From positions 1 through 60,898 of IMG/VR virus record IMGVR_UViG_3300047462_000110: a stretch of DNA of 60,898 nt; one strand, 5' to 3'. The stretch's first letter is position 1. Every line of letters begins with the position of its first letter. This DNA is from a virus. Positions 35,162-42,914 of the stretch are shown piece after piece. A program made the translations under genes and the position numbers. Under the pieces are notes generated by a model. That model saw nothing but the letters and a program-made list of their open reading frames with translations, searched no databases and was not told where the DNA came from.

Positions 35162-35835
35162 TATGCGACCTCCTCGAACTCGGCCTCGATGATTCGGGCG
35201 CGGCCGGCCTGGATGATGGCCGGATCGACCGGCCGGGAAACCAGCGCAGGAAGCCCGCAGGCGGCTTGTGGGGCTTGGTAGGGTCGTGGTGGTGGCGCCG
35301 GCCGCAACATCGCCGCCACGCGCCCGATTTCGGCGGCGCTGGGGGTATTGTGCTGGGCCAGGGGTGTGTTGCTGACCACGGACCAGGCGCGGGGCGATTG
35401 GGCGCAAATGAGGCTCGCGAGGTTCGCGCGGGCGGCGCGCTGCTCGTTCGGATCGGGCAGGGCCGCGATTTCGGCGGCTCTGGTGTGCCAAAAATCGAGC
35501 CAATGCTCGTCCATGGGCTGCCACCGCGGCGGCTTGGGGCTGTAGTCGGCCAGGGCTGGCGCACAGGCCGGCTTGTGGTCGCGCCACCACTCGGCGAGGC
35601 GGCTGCGAATGGTGGCGTAGGCGGGGAACCAAGCCTGATCCTGCACCACGTGGCGGACGCTGTCCGGGGTGAACGCGGCCGAGGGGAACTCTAGGCCCAG
35701 CTCGCCGGTGTAGGCGACGATGCGGTTGCGGAGATCGTCCGTGGTCTCGCCCTGCGGCGGGTTGCACAGGGTGGCGATCTTGGCCAGCCAGGCGGCGATG
35801 ATTTTCAGCGTTTGGGGGTTGGGCGACAGGCTCAT
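35161..35835 (-). CDS. Replication-associated protein of unknown family
   Basis: 224 residues, coupled to the replication-initiator-like gene by ATGA. N-terminal helices (TLKIIAAWLAKIATLCNPP) are followed by VRHVVQDQAWFPAYATIRSR with LAEWWRDHKP. This looks like the small accessory protein often encoded after a phage replication initiator, possibly a helicase loader. No ATP-binding motif is visible. Confidence 0.45.
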   Translation of the reverse strand: MSLSPNPQTLKIIAAWLAKIATLCNPPQGETTDDLRNRIVAYTGELGLEFPSAAFTPDSVRHVVQDQAWFPAYATIRSRLAEWWRDHKPACAPALADYSPKPPRWQPMDEHWLDFWHTRAAEIAALPDPNEQRAARANLASLICAQSPRAWSVVSNTPLAQHNTPSAAEIGRVAAMLRPAPPPRPYQAPQAACGLPALVSRPVDPAIIQAGRARIIEAEFEEVA

Positions 35836-36746
35836 TGCAGGGTTTCCATGCTCAGGGTTTCCAGGGCAGGCACGTCGAAAAGCGGCGGCGGATCGGGGCC
35901 GGCGCGGTCAAAATCCATCCCATCGAGCAGCCGATGCGCCAGGCTGCGGCGCTCCGGCGGCGCCTCGTCCAGCCAGCGCTGCGCGTTCAGCCAGGAGGCG
36001 GGCAGCGGAATGAATCTCGGATCGTCGGGCCAACGAAAGCCGCGTAGGCCGGCAAGAATTTCCTCGGGGGCGGCGCGATTGATCGCAGCAGCCCAGGCCT
36101 TGACCGCCCGCGCCTTGGCCTCCCGCCGGGGGTAGGCGCACCAAAACGCCTCGAAATCCGCCTCGGGCGGCAACTTTTGGACGAGTGAGCGAAGCGAACG
36201 GTTCTTTTCTCCTCTACTCTCCTCTCCTCTCCTCTCCATCTGCCCGAACTTTCGTGGATCGCTCTCCGACTGTTCCCCGACCTCTCCCCGACTGGTCGGG
36301 GAATGCTGTTCAACTGGTAGTGGATCGGGCGCCGCTTCCTCGGTGATCGTTCGGCCACCATAGGCGGGCGCGGCCTTATCGCTTCCGGTATGGGACGCGC
36401 CGGACATGCCGACGAACGCCTTGATCTCATCCGGCGCCGGATGAATCGCGTTCGGCTTGTCGGGCCGCTGCGCTTTGCGAAAGTTCTTAATCGCGCCGTA
36501 GGGTCTATCGGATACGGTGAATTGCCGAACGCACCCGACCGCCACCAATTCCGCCAACATGGCGGCGGCATCGACCGCGTCCGCCGGCGCAAGGCGCATT
36601 TTCAACGTGAGCGGTTTCCACGCGAAAATGCCTTGGTCATCAGCCTCAGTCCACAGGCCGATGAAGAACAGCCGGGTATGCGCGGAAAGACTGACAAAAT
36701 CTTCATCCGTGAAAATGCCGGGGTGAATACTGCGAATACGTGCCAT
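35832..36746 (-). CDS. Phage replication initiation protein (winged-helix type)
   Basis: 304 residues. The start MARIRSIHPGIFTDEDFVSL, then HTRLFFIGLWTEADDQGIF and LKMRLAPADAVD, is the N-terminal winged-helix pattern of many phage and prophage replication initiators. A disordered Arg/Glu-rich linker (about residues 165-190, encoded by CTCCT repeats near 36215-36235) joins a C-terminal domain with FEAFWCAYPRREAKARAVKA. It likely binds the origin and recruits the host helicase. Confidence 0.7.
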   Translation of the reverse strand: MARIRSIHPGIFTDEDFVSLSAHTRLFFIGLWTEADDQGIFAWKPLTLKMRLAPADAVDAAAMLAELVAVGCVRQFTVSDRPYGAIKNFRKAQRPDKPNAIHPAPDEIKAFVGMSGASHTGSDKAAPAYGGRTITEEAAPDPLPVEQHSPTSRGEVGEQSESDPRKFGQMERRGEESRGEKNRSLRSLVQKLPPEADFEAFWCAYPRREAKARAVKAWAAAINRAAPEEILAGLRGFRWPDDPRFIPLPASWLNAQRWLDEAPPERRSLAHRLLDGMDFDRAGPDPPPLFDVPALETLSMETLQ

Positions 36747-36910
36747 CAGGCCGCTTGCCTCTCATCCAATTCCGCGGCCTCCGCCGCGCGTTTTTCCGCA
36801 CGCAGGCACAGCCGCGCCTGATACTCCGCCTCGCACCGCAGCCGGCACGATGTGCATGCATCGCGGTTATCCCGCGTCATCCCGGTGTCGTGGCACCAGG
36901 CGCACCTCAC
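36746..36910 (-). CDS. Small zinc-finger-like protein
   Basis: 54 residues from GTG 36910, which overlaps the upstream TGA (GTGA). CAWC and CTSCRLRC form a likely zinc site, followed by a charged helix (AEYQARLCLRAEKRAAEAAE). Coupled by ATGA to the replication initiator. Confidence 0.55.
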   Translation of the reverse strand: MRCAWCHDTGMTRDNRDACTSCRLRCEAEYQARLCLRAEKRAAEAAELDERQAA

Positions 36911-37131
36911 GCGACCGCGGCCTTCCGCGCACACGCCTCGCGCCGGGCCACGTCAATCGCCATGGCCTGCGTGTTCTCGCTACCCGCGGCCGTCCACTTG
37001 CCAGGCTGCATGATAAACCATCCCCAGCGCCCATCGGTCCGCTCGGTAATCGAAAACTCCACGCCGCCGCTATCGGTGCCTTGCAGCACCTTCCGCCAGG
37101 TGATGTGCTCGTAGGTCAGGGCTTCGGACAT
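36907..37131 (-). CDS. Small protein of unknown function
   Basis: 74 residues from ATG 37131; a longer frame upstream is antiparallel to other genes. Contains LTYEHITWRKVLQGTDSGGV and EFSITERTDGRWGWFIMQPG, a beta-sheet pattern, then a helix ending AARRA-like. No family recognised. Confidence 0.5.
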   Translation of the reverse strand: MSEALTYEHITWRKVLQGTDSGGVEFSITERTDGRWGWFIMQPGKWTAAGSENTQAMAIDVARREACARKAAVA

Positions 37132-37346
37132 GCGCATTTCTCCGGTTTGATCTTGCCGCGCGACGTGAGATGCCAGGAGCCGCAATGCTTGCACTCGTAA
37201 GCTTGCAGAGTGCCGACACGGCTGCCCTTGCGCGCCTCTTTCAGAGCATCCGCGCGCGAGCAGAACGCGACCTTGCCCGTGCATCCGCTGAGGCGACGTG
37301 GCGGCGGCAGCGTGATCGCGGGCGTGGAGAGATAGGCCGCGCCCAT
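37116..37346 (-). CDS. Small zinc-ribbon-like protein
   Basis: 76 residues from ATG 37346 (ATGA with the upstream gene). CTGKVAFCSRADALKEARK, then AYECKHCGSWHLTSR with CACP near the end, is the pattern of small phage proteins that convert codes such as C-x2-C-x3-H into a zinc knuckle. Function unknown. Confidence 0.55.
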   Translation of the reverse strand: MGAAYLSTPAITLPPPRRLSGCTGKVAFCSRADALKEARKGSRVGTLQAYECKHCGSWHLTSRGKIKPEKCACPKP

Positions 37347-37531
37347 CACGCACCTTTGCCGATTTCGCAGCGCCAGCCGGCAACCTCCCAGCCCGGATGC
37401 TCATGCAACCACTGTTGAGCCACGTTAACCGCCTGCGCCTCGGTGCATACCAGCGAGGATGACGGCGCCCATTTTGCCACGCACCTTGCCGCGTGGCCGT
37501 AAAGGCAGAAATACAGAATGATCACGCTCAT
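37346..37531 (-). CDS. Small protein with hydrophobic N-terminus
   Basis: 61 residues. A short hydrophobic start (SVIILYFCLYGHAA) is followed by four-cysteine polar sequence (CVAKWAPSSSLVCTEAQAVN). Overlaps RusA by 4 bp. Membrane association is possible. Confidence 0.45.
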   Translation of the reverse strand: MSVIILYFCLYGHAARCVAKWAPSSSLVCTEAQAVNVAQQWLHEHPGWEVAGWRCEIGKGA

Positions 37532-37941
37532 AGCGGCCTCACTGTTATGCGGGTTTCGGGTTTTTCGGCGTACCGTTTCGTCACGCTGGCATCCACAATC
37601 TGCGCATCATCGCGCCAGACGATGCCGTTGAGCGCGTCCGTCATTTTGAAAATATTGTCGCAATCTGGCTTGCTCGTGGGCCGGATCACGCCGGCCAGAG
37701 CATCGGCTTTTTTTTTCTTCGACCAGCTCTCGGGAATGCCCACCGCCACCGCCATGCAGACGGCCAGCGGCCCTTCCAGACAGGGTGTGCCGACTTGCTC
37801 GACGGCACACGCCTTGATCCAGTTTTCCGCGCTCACGGTCTTTGCGTCCGTGTAGGCGCGCGCGAACTTGCCCTGCACCGCAAAGCGCGGCCGGCCCTTG
37901 CCACGCGCCGCACCAGGCACAATGATCGTGAGCGTATCCAT
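37528..37941 (-). CDS. rusA: RusA-like Holliday junction resolvase
   Basis: 137 residues, normal for RusA. KGRPRFAVQGKFARAYTDAK near the N-terminus, KPDCDN with Asp93 and Asp95, and WRDDAQIVDASVTKRY with Asp111/Asp112 supply the acidic metal-binding residues. It cuts four-way junctions made during phage recombination and replication, complementing the Bet-like annealase in the rightward operon. Abuts the GapR-like gene. Confidence 0.88.
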   Translation of the reverse strand: MDTLTIIVPGAARGKGRPRFAVQGKFARAYTDAKTVSAENWIKACAVEQVGTPCLEGPLAVCMAVAVGIPESWSKKKKADALAGVIRPTSKPDCDNIFKMTDALNGIVWRDDAQIVDASVTKRYAEKPETRITVRPL

Positions 37942-38240
37942 TACATGCCCAGCGCGCGGCGATACACGTCCAGCAGGGTTTCTTGCTCTTCCACTTCGGC
38001 GGGTTCCTGCTTGCGCAGGCGAATGATCTGGCGGAGCACCTTCACGTCGAAGCCAGCGGATTTTGCCTCGACATAGATATCGGCAATGTCGCTTCCAATG
38101 GCCTTCCGCTCTTCCTCCAGCCGTTCGATGCGGTCGACAACGGATCGCAGCCGATCCGCCGCAACGTCACCATCGGCGCGCGTGTGAAGGCGCCGAGTTT
38201 TGCCCAGGCTATCAGTTTCCAGATCGGTTTGCGCCTGCAT
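37941..38240 (-). CDS. gapR: GapR / DUF2312 nucleoid-associated protein
   Basis: 99 residues. LRSVVDRIERLEEERKAIGS, then DIYVEAKSAGFDVKVLRQII and RLRKQEPAEVEEQETLLDVY are signature sequences of the GapR family. In alphaproteobacteria GapR binds overtwisted DNA ahead of polymerases and is needed for replication. A phage copy could aid phage DNA replication or compete with the host protein. Strong evidence for an alphaproteobacterial host. Confidence 0.9.
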   Translation of the reverse strand: MQAQTDLETDSLGKTRRLHTRADGDVAADRLRSVVDRIERLEEERKAIGSDIADIYVEAKSAGFDVKVLRQIIRLRKQEPAEVEEQETLLDVYRRALGM

Positions 38241-38279
38241 AATAAAACTCCATGGTTACGCCGCACCCCGGCGCCAGGA

Positions 38280-38768
38280 TCACGCCGCAACCCGTGCAGG
38301 CTGTGCCGTATCGTGAAACGCCGGGTGCCAGTCGTACGCGGCCAGCATGTGTTCGGCGCAGAAAGAAAAGCCCGGTGAGGAAGGCGCATCGCAAAAGCGA
38401 AAGCCCGCAACCTTGGGGTCGCCAAATCCCCACCGGCAGGTATGCAGCGGCCGGCACAATGCCCGGCCCTCGAACGGAAGCGGCGCGCTGGAAAGCAGCG
38501 CATTGAGAACATCCCACGACGTGGCGTCGCCGGCCTTCAACGCGCCCCGGTTAGCCGCCGAGGCTGCCAGCACCTTGCGCGCGTCGGCGCGCAACTGCCG
38601 CGCGCACCGATGCCGCCCCACCACGCCCGTCTTGCGCGCCCGCTCCAACACGGCATTGCGCGACAGGGACATCGCGGCGGCAACGTCCTCCCAGGTCAGC
38701 CCAGCAGCGCGTAGGCCCTCAAGCGTGGCGTCGAGATCATCGCTCCACTGTATTGAGGGCCGGGGCAT
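38280..38768 (-). CDS. GcrA-like cell-cycle regulator, copy A
   Basis: 162 residues. N-terminal helix-turn-helix WSDDLDATLEGLRAAGLTWE and AAAMSLSRNAVLERARKTG resembles GcrA's DNA-binding domain. The C-terminus CRWGFGDPKVAGFRFCDAPS with FCAEHMLAAY matches the GcrA sigma-binding domain (CRWPxGDP, FCG, YCxxH). GcrA recruits sigma70 RNA polymerase to promoters carrying methylated GANTC. Cotranscribed (ATGA) with a second GcrA-like gene. Confidence 0.75.
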   Translation of the reverse strand: MPRPSIQWSDDLDATLEGLRAAGLTWEDVAAAMSLSRNAVLERARKTGVVGRHRCARQLRADARKVLAASAANRGALKAGDATSWDVLNALLSSAPLPFEGRALCRPLHTCRWGFGDPKVAGFRFCDAPSSPGFSFCAEHMLAAYDWHPAFHDTAQPARVAA

Positions 38769-39298
38769 CAGAGCCGCCCCAGATATTTCTGCTTGGCGTC
38801 ACCCATTTTCCGCGCAGGAACAAACGCAGCAGCGCAATGCTCAGGGCAATAAGGCTTCCCGATCTGCGCCTTGCACTCACATTGCAGCCAGACGCCGCCA
38901 ACCTTGTCGAACAGCCAGGCGCATTGCTTGTCGGAGAGCGCCGGCGGCTCCACAACGATGATGGGCTTCGCCTCGGGTTCCGGTTGGCGCGGCAGAATAA
39001 TGTCGGCCCGCGCTCCGCGTTCCGCATAGGTTGCGAAGCCGGTGGGCGGCGCGGCGCTGGTGGCGTACGAAACAATGCCCACGCGCTTGCTCTGCCGCTT
39101 CGGGCGGCACCCCGCGCCCTTCGCCCTGATCGGCGACGGCCGCGCGTCCAGCTTCAACCGATGCGCCTTGCCAACCACGGCGTTTTTCGACGCGCCCATG
39201 CGCCGGCCGATCTCGGTGGTGGAAACGCCCTCGGCCCACAGCGCGCGCAGCTCCGCAACGGCCGCGGCACCCCACTCGTATGACTCAGGCCCGTTCAC
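38768..39298 (-). CDS. GcrA-like cell-cycle regulator, copy B
   Basis: 176 residues from GTG 39298, fixed by a GTGA overlap with the tiny membrane gene. The N-terminus LRALWAEGVSTTEIGRRMGA followed by SKNAVVGKAHRLKLDAR is a classical GcrA helix-turn-helix. The C-terminal part keeps cysteines (CAWLF, CECKAQIGKPYCPEHCAAAF) in a variant of the GcrA end domain. Two divergent GcrA-like genes in tandem suggest separate targets. Confidence 0.75.
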   Translation of the reverse strand: MNGPESYEWGAAAVAELRALWAEGVSTTEIGRRMGASKNAVVGKAHRLKLDARPSPIRAKGAGCRPKRQSKRVGIVSYATSAAPPTGFATYAERGARADIILPRQPEPEAKPIIVVEPPALSDKQCAWLFDKVGGVWLQCECKAQIGKPYCPEHCAAAFVPARKMGDAKQKYLGRL

Positions 39299-39423
39299 CG
39301 GGAGAAATGCCGGGCAAGTGCGACAGCCAGCAGCACCAAGCCGCCGCAATAGGCCAGCAGCAGCGCCGCCACGCAGGCAAGCAAGTCGCGCCGCAGGCCG
39401 CAATCGTCGTCGGGGGCGCTCAC
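39295..39423 (-). CDS. 42-residue membrane protein
   Basis: GTG at 39423 and TGA at 39297-39295 both overlap the neighbours by GTGA. A charged N-terminus (SAPDDDCGLRRDLL) precedes one membrane helix (AALLLAYCGGLVLLAVALA) and a basic end. Coupling on both sides supports it as a gene. Function unknown. Confidence 0.55.
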   Translation of the reverse strand: MSAPDDDCGLRRDLLACVAALLLAYCGGLVLLAVALARHFSR

Positions 39424-39698
39424 GGCGCGCACTCCGATGCACCGCCAGCCACGCAACTATTTCCCGCCAGGTGCGCTATCCCTCGCGGCTTCCAGTCGCG
39501 TTCCAGCGTTTCGACCGATATTTCCGGGTGCCCGGCACGTGCGGCCAAACGAGTAACGGCCGGCCAGTGCTGGGGCGGAATACCCCGCGCCGGCCAGTGA
39601 TTGGCAAGATGGGCGCCACCACCAATGCCGCGCGCTACAGCGCGCGCGCCACCGAGGGCCTTAAGGATGCGAGAATGAGGATGCAAAGAGTCTGTCAT
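39420..39698 (-). CDS. Cro/YdaS-like repressor
   Basis: 92 residues from ATG 39698. RILKALGGARAVARGIGGGA followed by HLANHWPARGIPPQHWPAVT is the YdaS/Cro-type helix-turn-helix. It is the first gene of the leftward early operon and divergent from the CI-like gene, the standard arrangement of a lambda-like switch. Confidence 0.7.
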   Translation of the reverse strand: MTDSLHPHSRILKALGGARAVARGIGGGAHLANHWPARGIPPQHWPAVTRLAARAGHPEISVETLERDWKPRGIAHLAGNSCVAGGASECAP

Positions 39699-39767
39699 GG
39701 CGCAAGCATGTGCCACCATGGCCTGCGATGTCAATGCCACAGAGGCACTGGACATACCCACATATAG
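39699..39767. promoter_or_regulatory. Switch intergenic region with operator-like sites
   Basis: 69 bp between divergent repressors. GTGCCACCATGGC at 39710-39722 matches 12 of 15 positions of the perfect palindrome at 40416-40430. TTGACA on the minus strand (39734-39729) is a candidate -35 for the leftward operon, with no good -10. ATGCCA and GGCACT half-sites follow at 39734-39748. Confidence 0.45.
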
Positions 39768-40172
39768 ATGCCAAGTTGGCAAAAGATGCCAAAAAAGCGC
39801 AAACTCCTGATGCAAGATGCGTTAGCGATAGAGGTCGTGACGGCGGCTGGCGCGCGGCTTGGCGCGCTGCGGCAGTTGGCTGGCCTAACGCACGCTCAGG
39901 TTGCGTCGCTGATTGAGGTTGACCCGTCGAATTGGACCCGCTGGGAGCGGGGCGAGCGCATGCCCGAGCTGATGGCGATGCTGCGCTTTTGCGCCCGGTT
40001 CAAGACGACATTGGCGTTTATCTATCAGGGGATGCCGGACGGCACACACCCCGATCTAGCGCGGCTGTTATTGGCGCAGGCTCCGCATCTACTGGCGCCG
40101 CATACCAGTCGCATCGAGCCGGACACGGACAGCTTTCGGGCTTCATACATAGCCGCCATCCAGCAGCATTAG
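39768..40172 (+). CDS. CI-like / XRE-family transcriptional regulator
   Basis: 134 residues from ATG 39768, or 128 from ATG 39786 (MPKKRK). Helix-turn-helix RLGALRQLAGLTHAQVASLI with DPSNWTRWERGERMPELMAM is a clear XRE domain at residues 25-65; the C-terminal 65 residues show no LexA-type cleavage motif. Likely the lysogeny repressor or an early-operon regulator. A 13-bp palindrome TGCCAAGTTGGCA covers 39769-39781, across its start, which may give autoregulation. Confidence 0.7.
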   Translation: MPSWQKMPKKRKLLMQDALAIEVVTAAGARLGALRQLAGLTHAQVASLIEVDPSNWTRWERGERMPELMAMLRFCARFKTTLAFIYQGMPDGTHPDLARLLLAQAPHLLAPHTSRIEPDTDSFRASYIAAIQQH

Positions 40173-40504
40173 GGCTATAGGCTTCGGTCCTATCTGGTGG
40201 GGCAACTGCGCCCATGCTCGCCATATCACTACCTATACGCCGGCCTGTCGGCGCCCCGGTGACCTAGGTACTTCTACCTATGCGGGCAGCTATAAACGCG
40301 CTCGTGTTGCAATCAAGTTAATTCGTCAACCGACTGTAACAGACTATTATCACGTTTTTGTGATCGCGGCCGACTGATAAAATAGTGCCATGCTGTCGAT
40401 TGGCGATTGACTGGCGTGCCATCATGGCACTATAGTCCGTCCATGCCGGTCATCCCGCCCGGCTTGGAGAACAAAGACATGATCGTTCGCACACGGGTGC
40501 AGCC
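40173..40504. promoter_or_regulatory. Early-operon control region
   Basis: 332 bp without a gene. It contains an inverted repeat ATCAC (40349-40353) / GTGAT (40360-40364) around a T-run, direct repeats of CTACCTAT, the promoter and operator described separately, and the ribosome-binding region of the first rightward gene. A long antisense frame here is not a gene. Confidence 0.5.
40382..40436 (+). promoter_or_regulatory. Early rightward promoter with palindromic operator
   Basis: TTGACT (40407-40412), 18-bp spacer, TATAGT (40431-40436). A perfect 15-bp palindrome GTGCCATCATGGCAC (40416-40430) fills the spacer, and an 11-bp inverted repeat ATAGTGCCATG (40382-40392) / CATGGCACTAT (40423-40433) adds an upstream half-site. 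A repressor bound here would block the promoter; the CI-like or YdaS-like protein is the likely ligand. Confidence 0.65.
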
Positions 40505-40828
40505 ATGAGCGCGCACCGCAATCCGCCTCTGGAAATCATCATCAGTGGCACCCCTTGGGGTCGCGTGATGCACCTGGCCCAGATGCTCAAGGCACAGGTT
40601 CGCGAGGCGCAGACCCACGCGCTGGGCGAAGCCACGTATGACCGGTTGCAGGACGCCGAAGGCGAAATGGAAGAGTTTATTGCCGCCCTGGGGGAGGCGG
40701 AAAAGGCCGACACCGAAGCGGATGCGGAAGCGCCTGCCGACGGCGCCGCGCACTGGTATGGCTTGAGTGCGCGATACGAAATGGATCAACTGCGTCGTGA
40801 ACGCGCCGGTCATTTGGTGGCGCCATGA
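40505..40828 (+). CDS. First gene of rightward early operon, unknown function
   Basis: 107 residues. Helical with PWGRVMHLAQMLKAQVREAQ, then an acidic patch (GEMEEFIAALGEAEKADTEA). Coupled by ATGA to the next gene. No family recognised. Confidence 0.5.
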   Translation: MSAHRNPPLEIIISGTPWGRVMHLAQMLKAQVREAQTHALGEATYDRLQDAEGEMEEFIAALGEAEKADTEADAEAPADGAAHWYGLSARYEMDQLRRERAGHLVAP

Positions 40829-41070
40829 GCGCGGACGCAGATAAGCTCGCCCGCGACATGGCGGCGGCGGACACCATCGAAGCCGATAAGCTGCGCCGCA
40901 TACTGCGGACGGCCGCGGCTGCCGTGGAAGCGTTGGAGTTCCACCATTTTCCTGTGCGTGGCTACGACAAAGAGGACATTCTGTCCACGCTGCAAGAGAT
41001 GGAGCCGCCGGCGCTGGTGTATTCTCAATGCCTTGCGGCTGCGGAGAGCCGGCTGGAAATGATGGCATGA
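40825..41070 (+). CDS. Small helical protein of unknown function
   Basis: 81 residues, mostly helical (DKLARDMAAADTIEADKLRR, then TAAAAVEALEFHHFP). ATGA overlaps on both sides. Unknown function. Confidence 0.5.
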   Translation: MSADADKLARDMAAADTIEADKLRRILRTAAAAVEALEFHHFPVRGYDKEDILSTLQEMEPPALVYSQCLAAAESRLEMMA

Positions 41071-41255
41071 TGCCCGACACGCATTGCCCCGAACATTTGC
41101 GCCGCGTGCGCCGCGACACCGATGCGGCGTTGGCGCATGTGGACGAAGACCTCGCCCCGATCATGCCGCCACCAGTAAGCTGGTGGTGGGCCGTGCTTGG
41201 TGTTGCAATCCTGGTGGCGTGCAACGTCGCCGTAGCCTTGTGGATGACACCATGA
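41067..41255 (+). CDS. Small membrane protein
   Basis: 62 residues from ATG 41067. A charged N-terminal half (CPEHLRRVRRDTDAALAHVD) precedes one membrane helix (WWWAVLGVAILVACNVAVAL). Coupled by ATGA to both neighbours. Confidence 0.55.
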   Translation: MMPDTHCPEHLRRVRRDTDAALAHVDEDLAPIMPPPVSWWWAVLGVAILVACNVAVALWMTP

Positions 41256-41485
41256 CCGATTACCGCGAGTTTTCGTTGATTGCCACGCTGGAAAAACTGG
41301 TGATGGCGGAGAACGCCGCGCCCGATGCGGCGACCGATTTGCAAATGTGCCTGATCGCAGCGGTTGCATGGCGCCGCGCCATGCTCATGCAGGCCACTAC
41401 GCTCAACGAGATTTACGCCAACGCCGCGGAGGAAGCCGCGCTGGCCGAGGCGCAGCAGGAAATGCCGTTCCAGAGGATGCACTGA
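41252..41485 (+). CDS. Small helical protein of unknown function
   Basis: 77 residues from ATG 41252; upstream extensions are antiparallel to the neighbour. Helical (EFSLIATLEKLVMAENAAPD, LNEIYANAAEEAALAEAQQE). Precedes the recombination genes; function unknown. Confidence 0.5.
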   Translation: MTDYREFSLIATLEKLVMAENAAPDAATDLQMCLIAAVAWRRAMLMQATTLNEIYANAAEEAALAEAQQEMPFQRMH

Positions 41486-41486
41486 C

Positions 41487-41954
41487 ATGGGCCTCGCAGC
41501 CGATACGCAGGCCAATCTTGCCGAAATATGCAACTGGCACAGCCCGAAACTGGTGGCCGCCATCAACGCCTACCGGGCGGCGCGCGCCACGCTGGCGGGC
41601 GACGATGTGATTACCGCCATGCAGGCCACCGCGCGCCTCGCCATTGCCGCCGAAGCCATCAAGGATGCCGCCGCCGAAGCCGAGGCCGGCTACCGCAAGG
41701 CCCTGGCCGTGGCGATGATCGACACGGGTTGCCCCGCAGTCCGCACGGAACACCATACCGTGTCGATCACCGAGCCGAAGCCGAAACTCAAGGTTATGGA
41801 TAGCAAGCTACTCCATCCAGATTATTGGAAAACAAAACTCATCCCGGATGAGGAGAAAATTAAGGAAGCACACGCACGCGGCTTCATGCCGGCCGGCGTG
41901 GCGCTCACGAACGGCAGCGCCCCTTTCATCACGATACGCGCAAAGAAGGATTGA
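41487..41954 (+). CDS. Gp157-like protein
   Basis: 155 residues from ATG 41487. A helical N-terminal domain (residues 1-80, Ala-rich) is followed by a hairpin HTVSITEPKPKLKVMDSKLL and DYWKTKLIPDEEKIKEAHAR, ending with strands GFMPAGVALTNGSAPFITIR. This matches siphovirus Gp157-type proteins encoded next to Bet/RecT annealases. Its function there is unclear, possibly a recombination accessory. Confidence 0.6.
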   Translation: MGLAADTQANLAEICNWHSPKLVAAINAYRAARATLAGDDVITAMQATARLAIAAEAIKDAAAEAEAGYRKALAVAMIDTGCPAVRTEHHTVSITEPKPKLKVMDSKLLHPDYWKTKLIPDEEKIKEAHARGFMPAGVALTNGSAPFITIRAKKD

Positions 41955-41958
41955 CGCC

Positions 41959-42897
41959 ATGAACGCAGTTGTCGAACTCAAGCCACGCACCGATGCCGAC
42001 ATGATCGCGGTGCTTGGCAGCAGCCTCTACCCCGGCGCGAAGCCGGAAAGCGTTGCCCTGGTGCTGGGCTACTGCAAAGCCAGCGGATACGACCCGATGA
42101 AAAAGCCGGTGCATATCGTGCCCATGTCCGTGCAGGTCGCACCCGGCAAATGGGAAATGCGCGACACGATCATGCCAGGCATCGCACAGTATCGCATGGA
42201 TGCGGCGCGCACGGGCGAGTATGGCGGCAAGTCCGAACCCGAGTATGGCCCGAACGTCACCAAAAAGCTGGGCAGCGCACAGATCACCTTTCCAGAGTGG
42301 TGCAAGATCACCGTCATTCGCAATGTGAACGGCCGGGACCGCGCCTTCACCGCGAAAGAATACTGGATGGAGAATTACGCCACGGCCGGCCGCGGCAAGC
42401 AGGAGCCGAACGCGATGTGGTCAAAGCGCCCATACGGCCAGCTCGCCAAATGCACCGAAAGCCAGGCCCTGCGCATGGCTTTTCCCGAGCAGACTGGCGG
42501 CACCAACACGGGCGAGGAAATGGAGGGCAAGACGTTTGCCGATGCCGGCCCCTACATCGAGGTTGATGCGAAGCCGGCCGCAGCGCAGGCCGCGACGAAG
42601 GTTGCGCCGCCCGCCATCGAACACGATATCCCGAACGTCGATGAATCGATCCAGCAGAAGCCGCGCGACTTGTCCGATGCTGACAAGGAATATCTGGCCA
42701 AGGTGGAAAGCAAGCTGCGCATGTGCGCCACGGTTGACCAGGTGCATGATATCGCCAGCCGGCAATCGGTAAGGGCGTCTCTGGAAAACCCGGCGGACAT
42801 CATCAAGGCGCCGCTCGAAGCCATGATCAAGCGCGCGCTCGATCACGTCACGGCGCTGGCGGAAAACCCCATCCCTGACGACGAAATCCCGTTTTAG
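41959..42897 (+). CDS. bet: Single-strand annealing protein (Bet/RecT-like)
   Basis: 312 residues. GYCKASGYDPMKKPVHIVPM near residue 35, RDTIMPGIAQYRMDAARTGE near 75, ARGKQEPNAMW-like and WSKRPYGQLAKCTESQALRM near 155 are the conserved Bet-family blocks. It anneals complementary single strands in phage recombination. The C-terminal 100 residues are variable and acidic at the end (IPDDEIPF), possibly an SSB-type contact. No exonuclease partner was recognised near it. Confidence 0.85.
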   Translation: MNAVVELKPRTDADMIAVLGSSLYPGAKPESVALVLGYCKASGYDPMKKPVHIVPMSVQVAPGKWEMRDTIMPGIAQYRMDAARTGEYGGKSEPEYGPNVTKKLGSAQITFPEWCKITVIRNVNGRDRAFTAKEYWMENYATAGRGKQEPNAMWSKRPYGQLAKCTESQALRMAFPEQTGGTNTGEEMEGKTFADAGPYIEVDAKPAAAQAATKVAPPAIEHDIPNVDESIQQKPRDLSDADKEYLAKVESKLRMCATVDQVHDIASRQSVRASLENPADIIKAPLEAMIKRALDHVTALAENPIPDDEIPF

Positions 42898-42914
42898 CAA
42901 CAAGGAAAACCAGC

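Noticed and set aside
34928-35767. 279-residue extension of the small gene at 34928-35161
   Set aside because: The upstream part is an out-of-frame reading of the 224-residue gene on the same strand; the TAATG overlap fixes the short start.
36190-36240. CTCCT tandem as a regulatory repeat
   Set aside because: It lies in frame inside the replication initiator and encodes its Arg/Glu linker.
40430-41566. 378-residue minus frame over the early operon
   Set aside because: It crosses the promoter and five coupled plus-strand genes, and its composition is typical of an antisense shadow.
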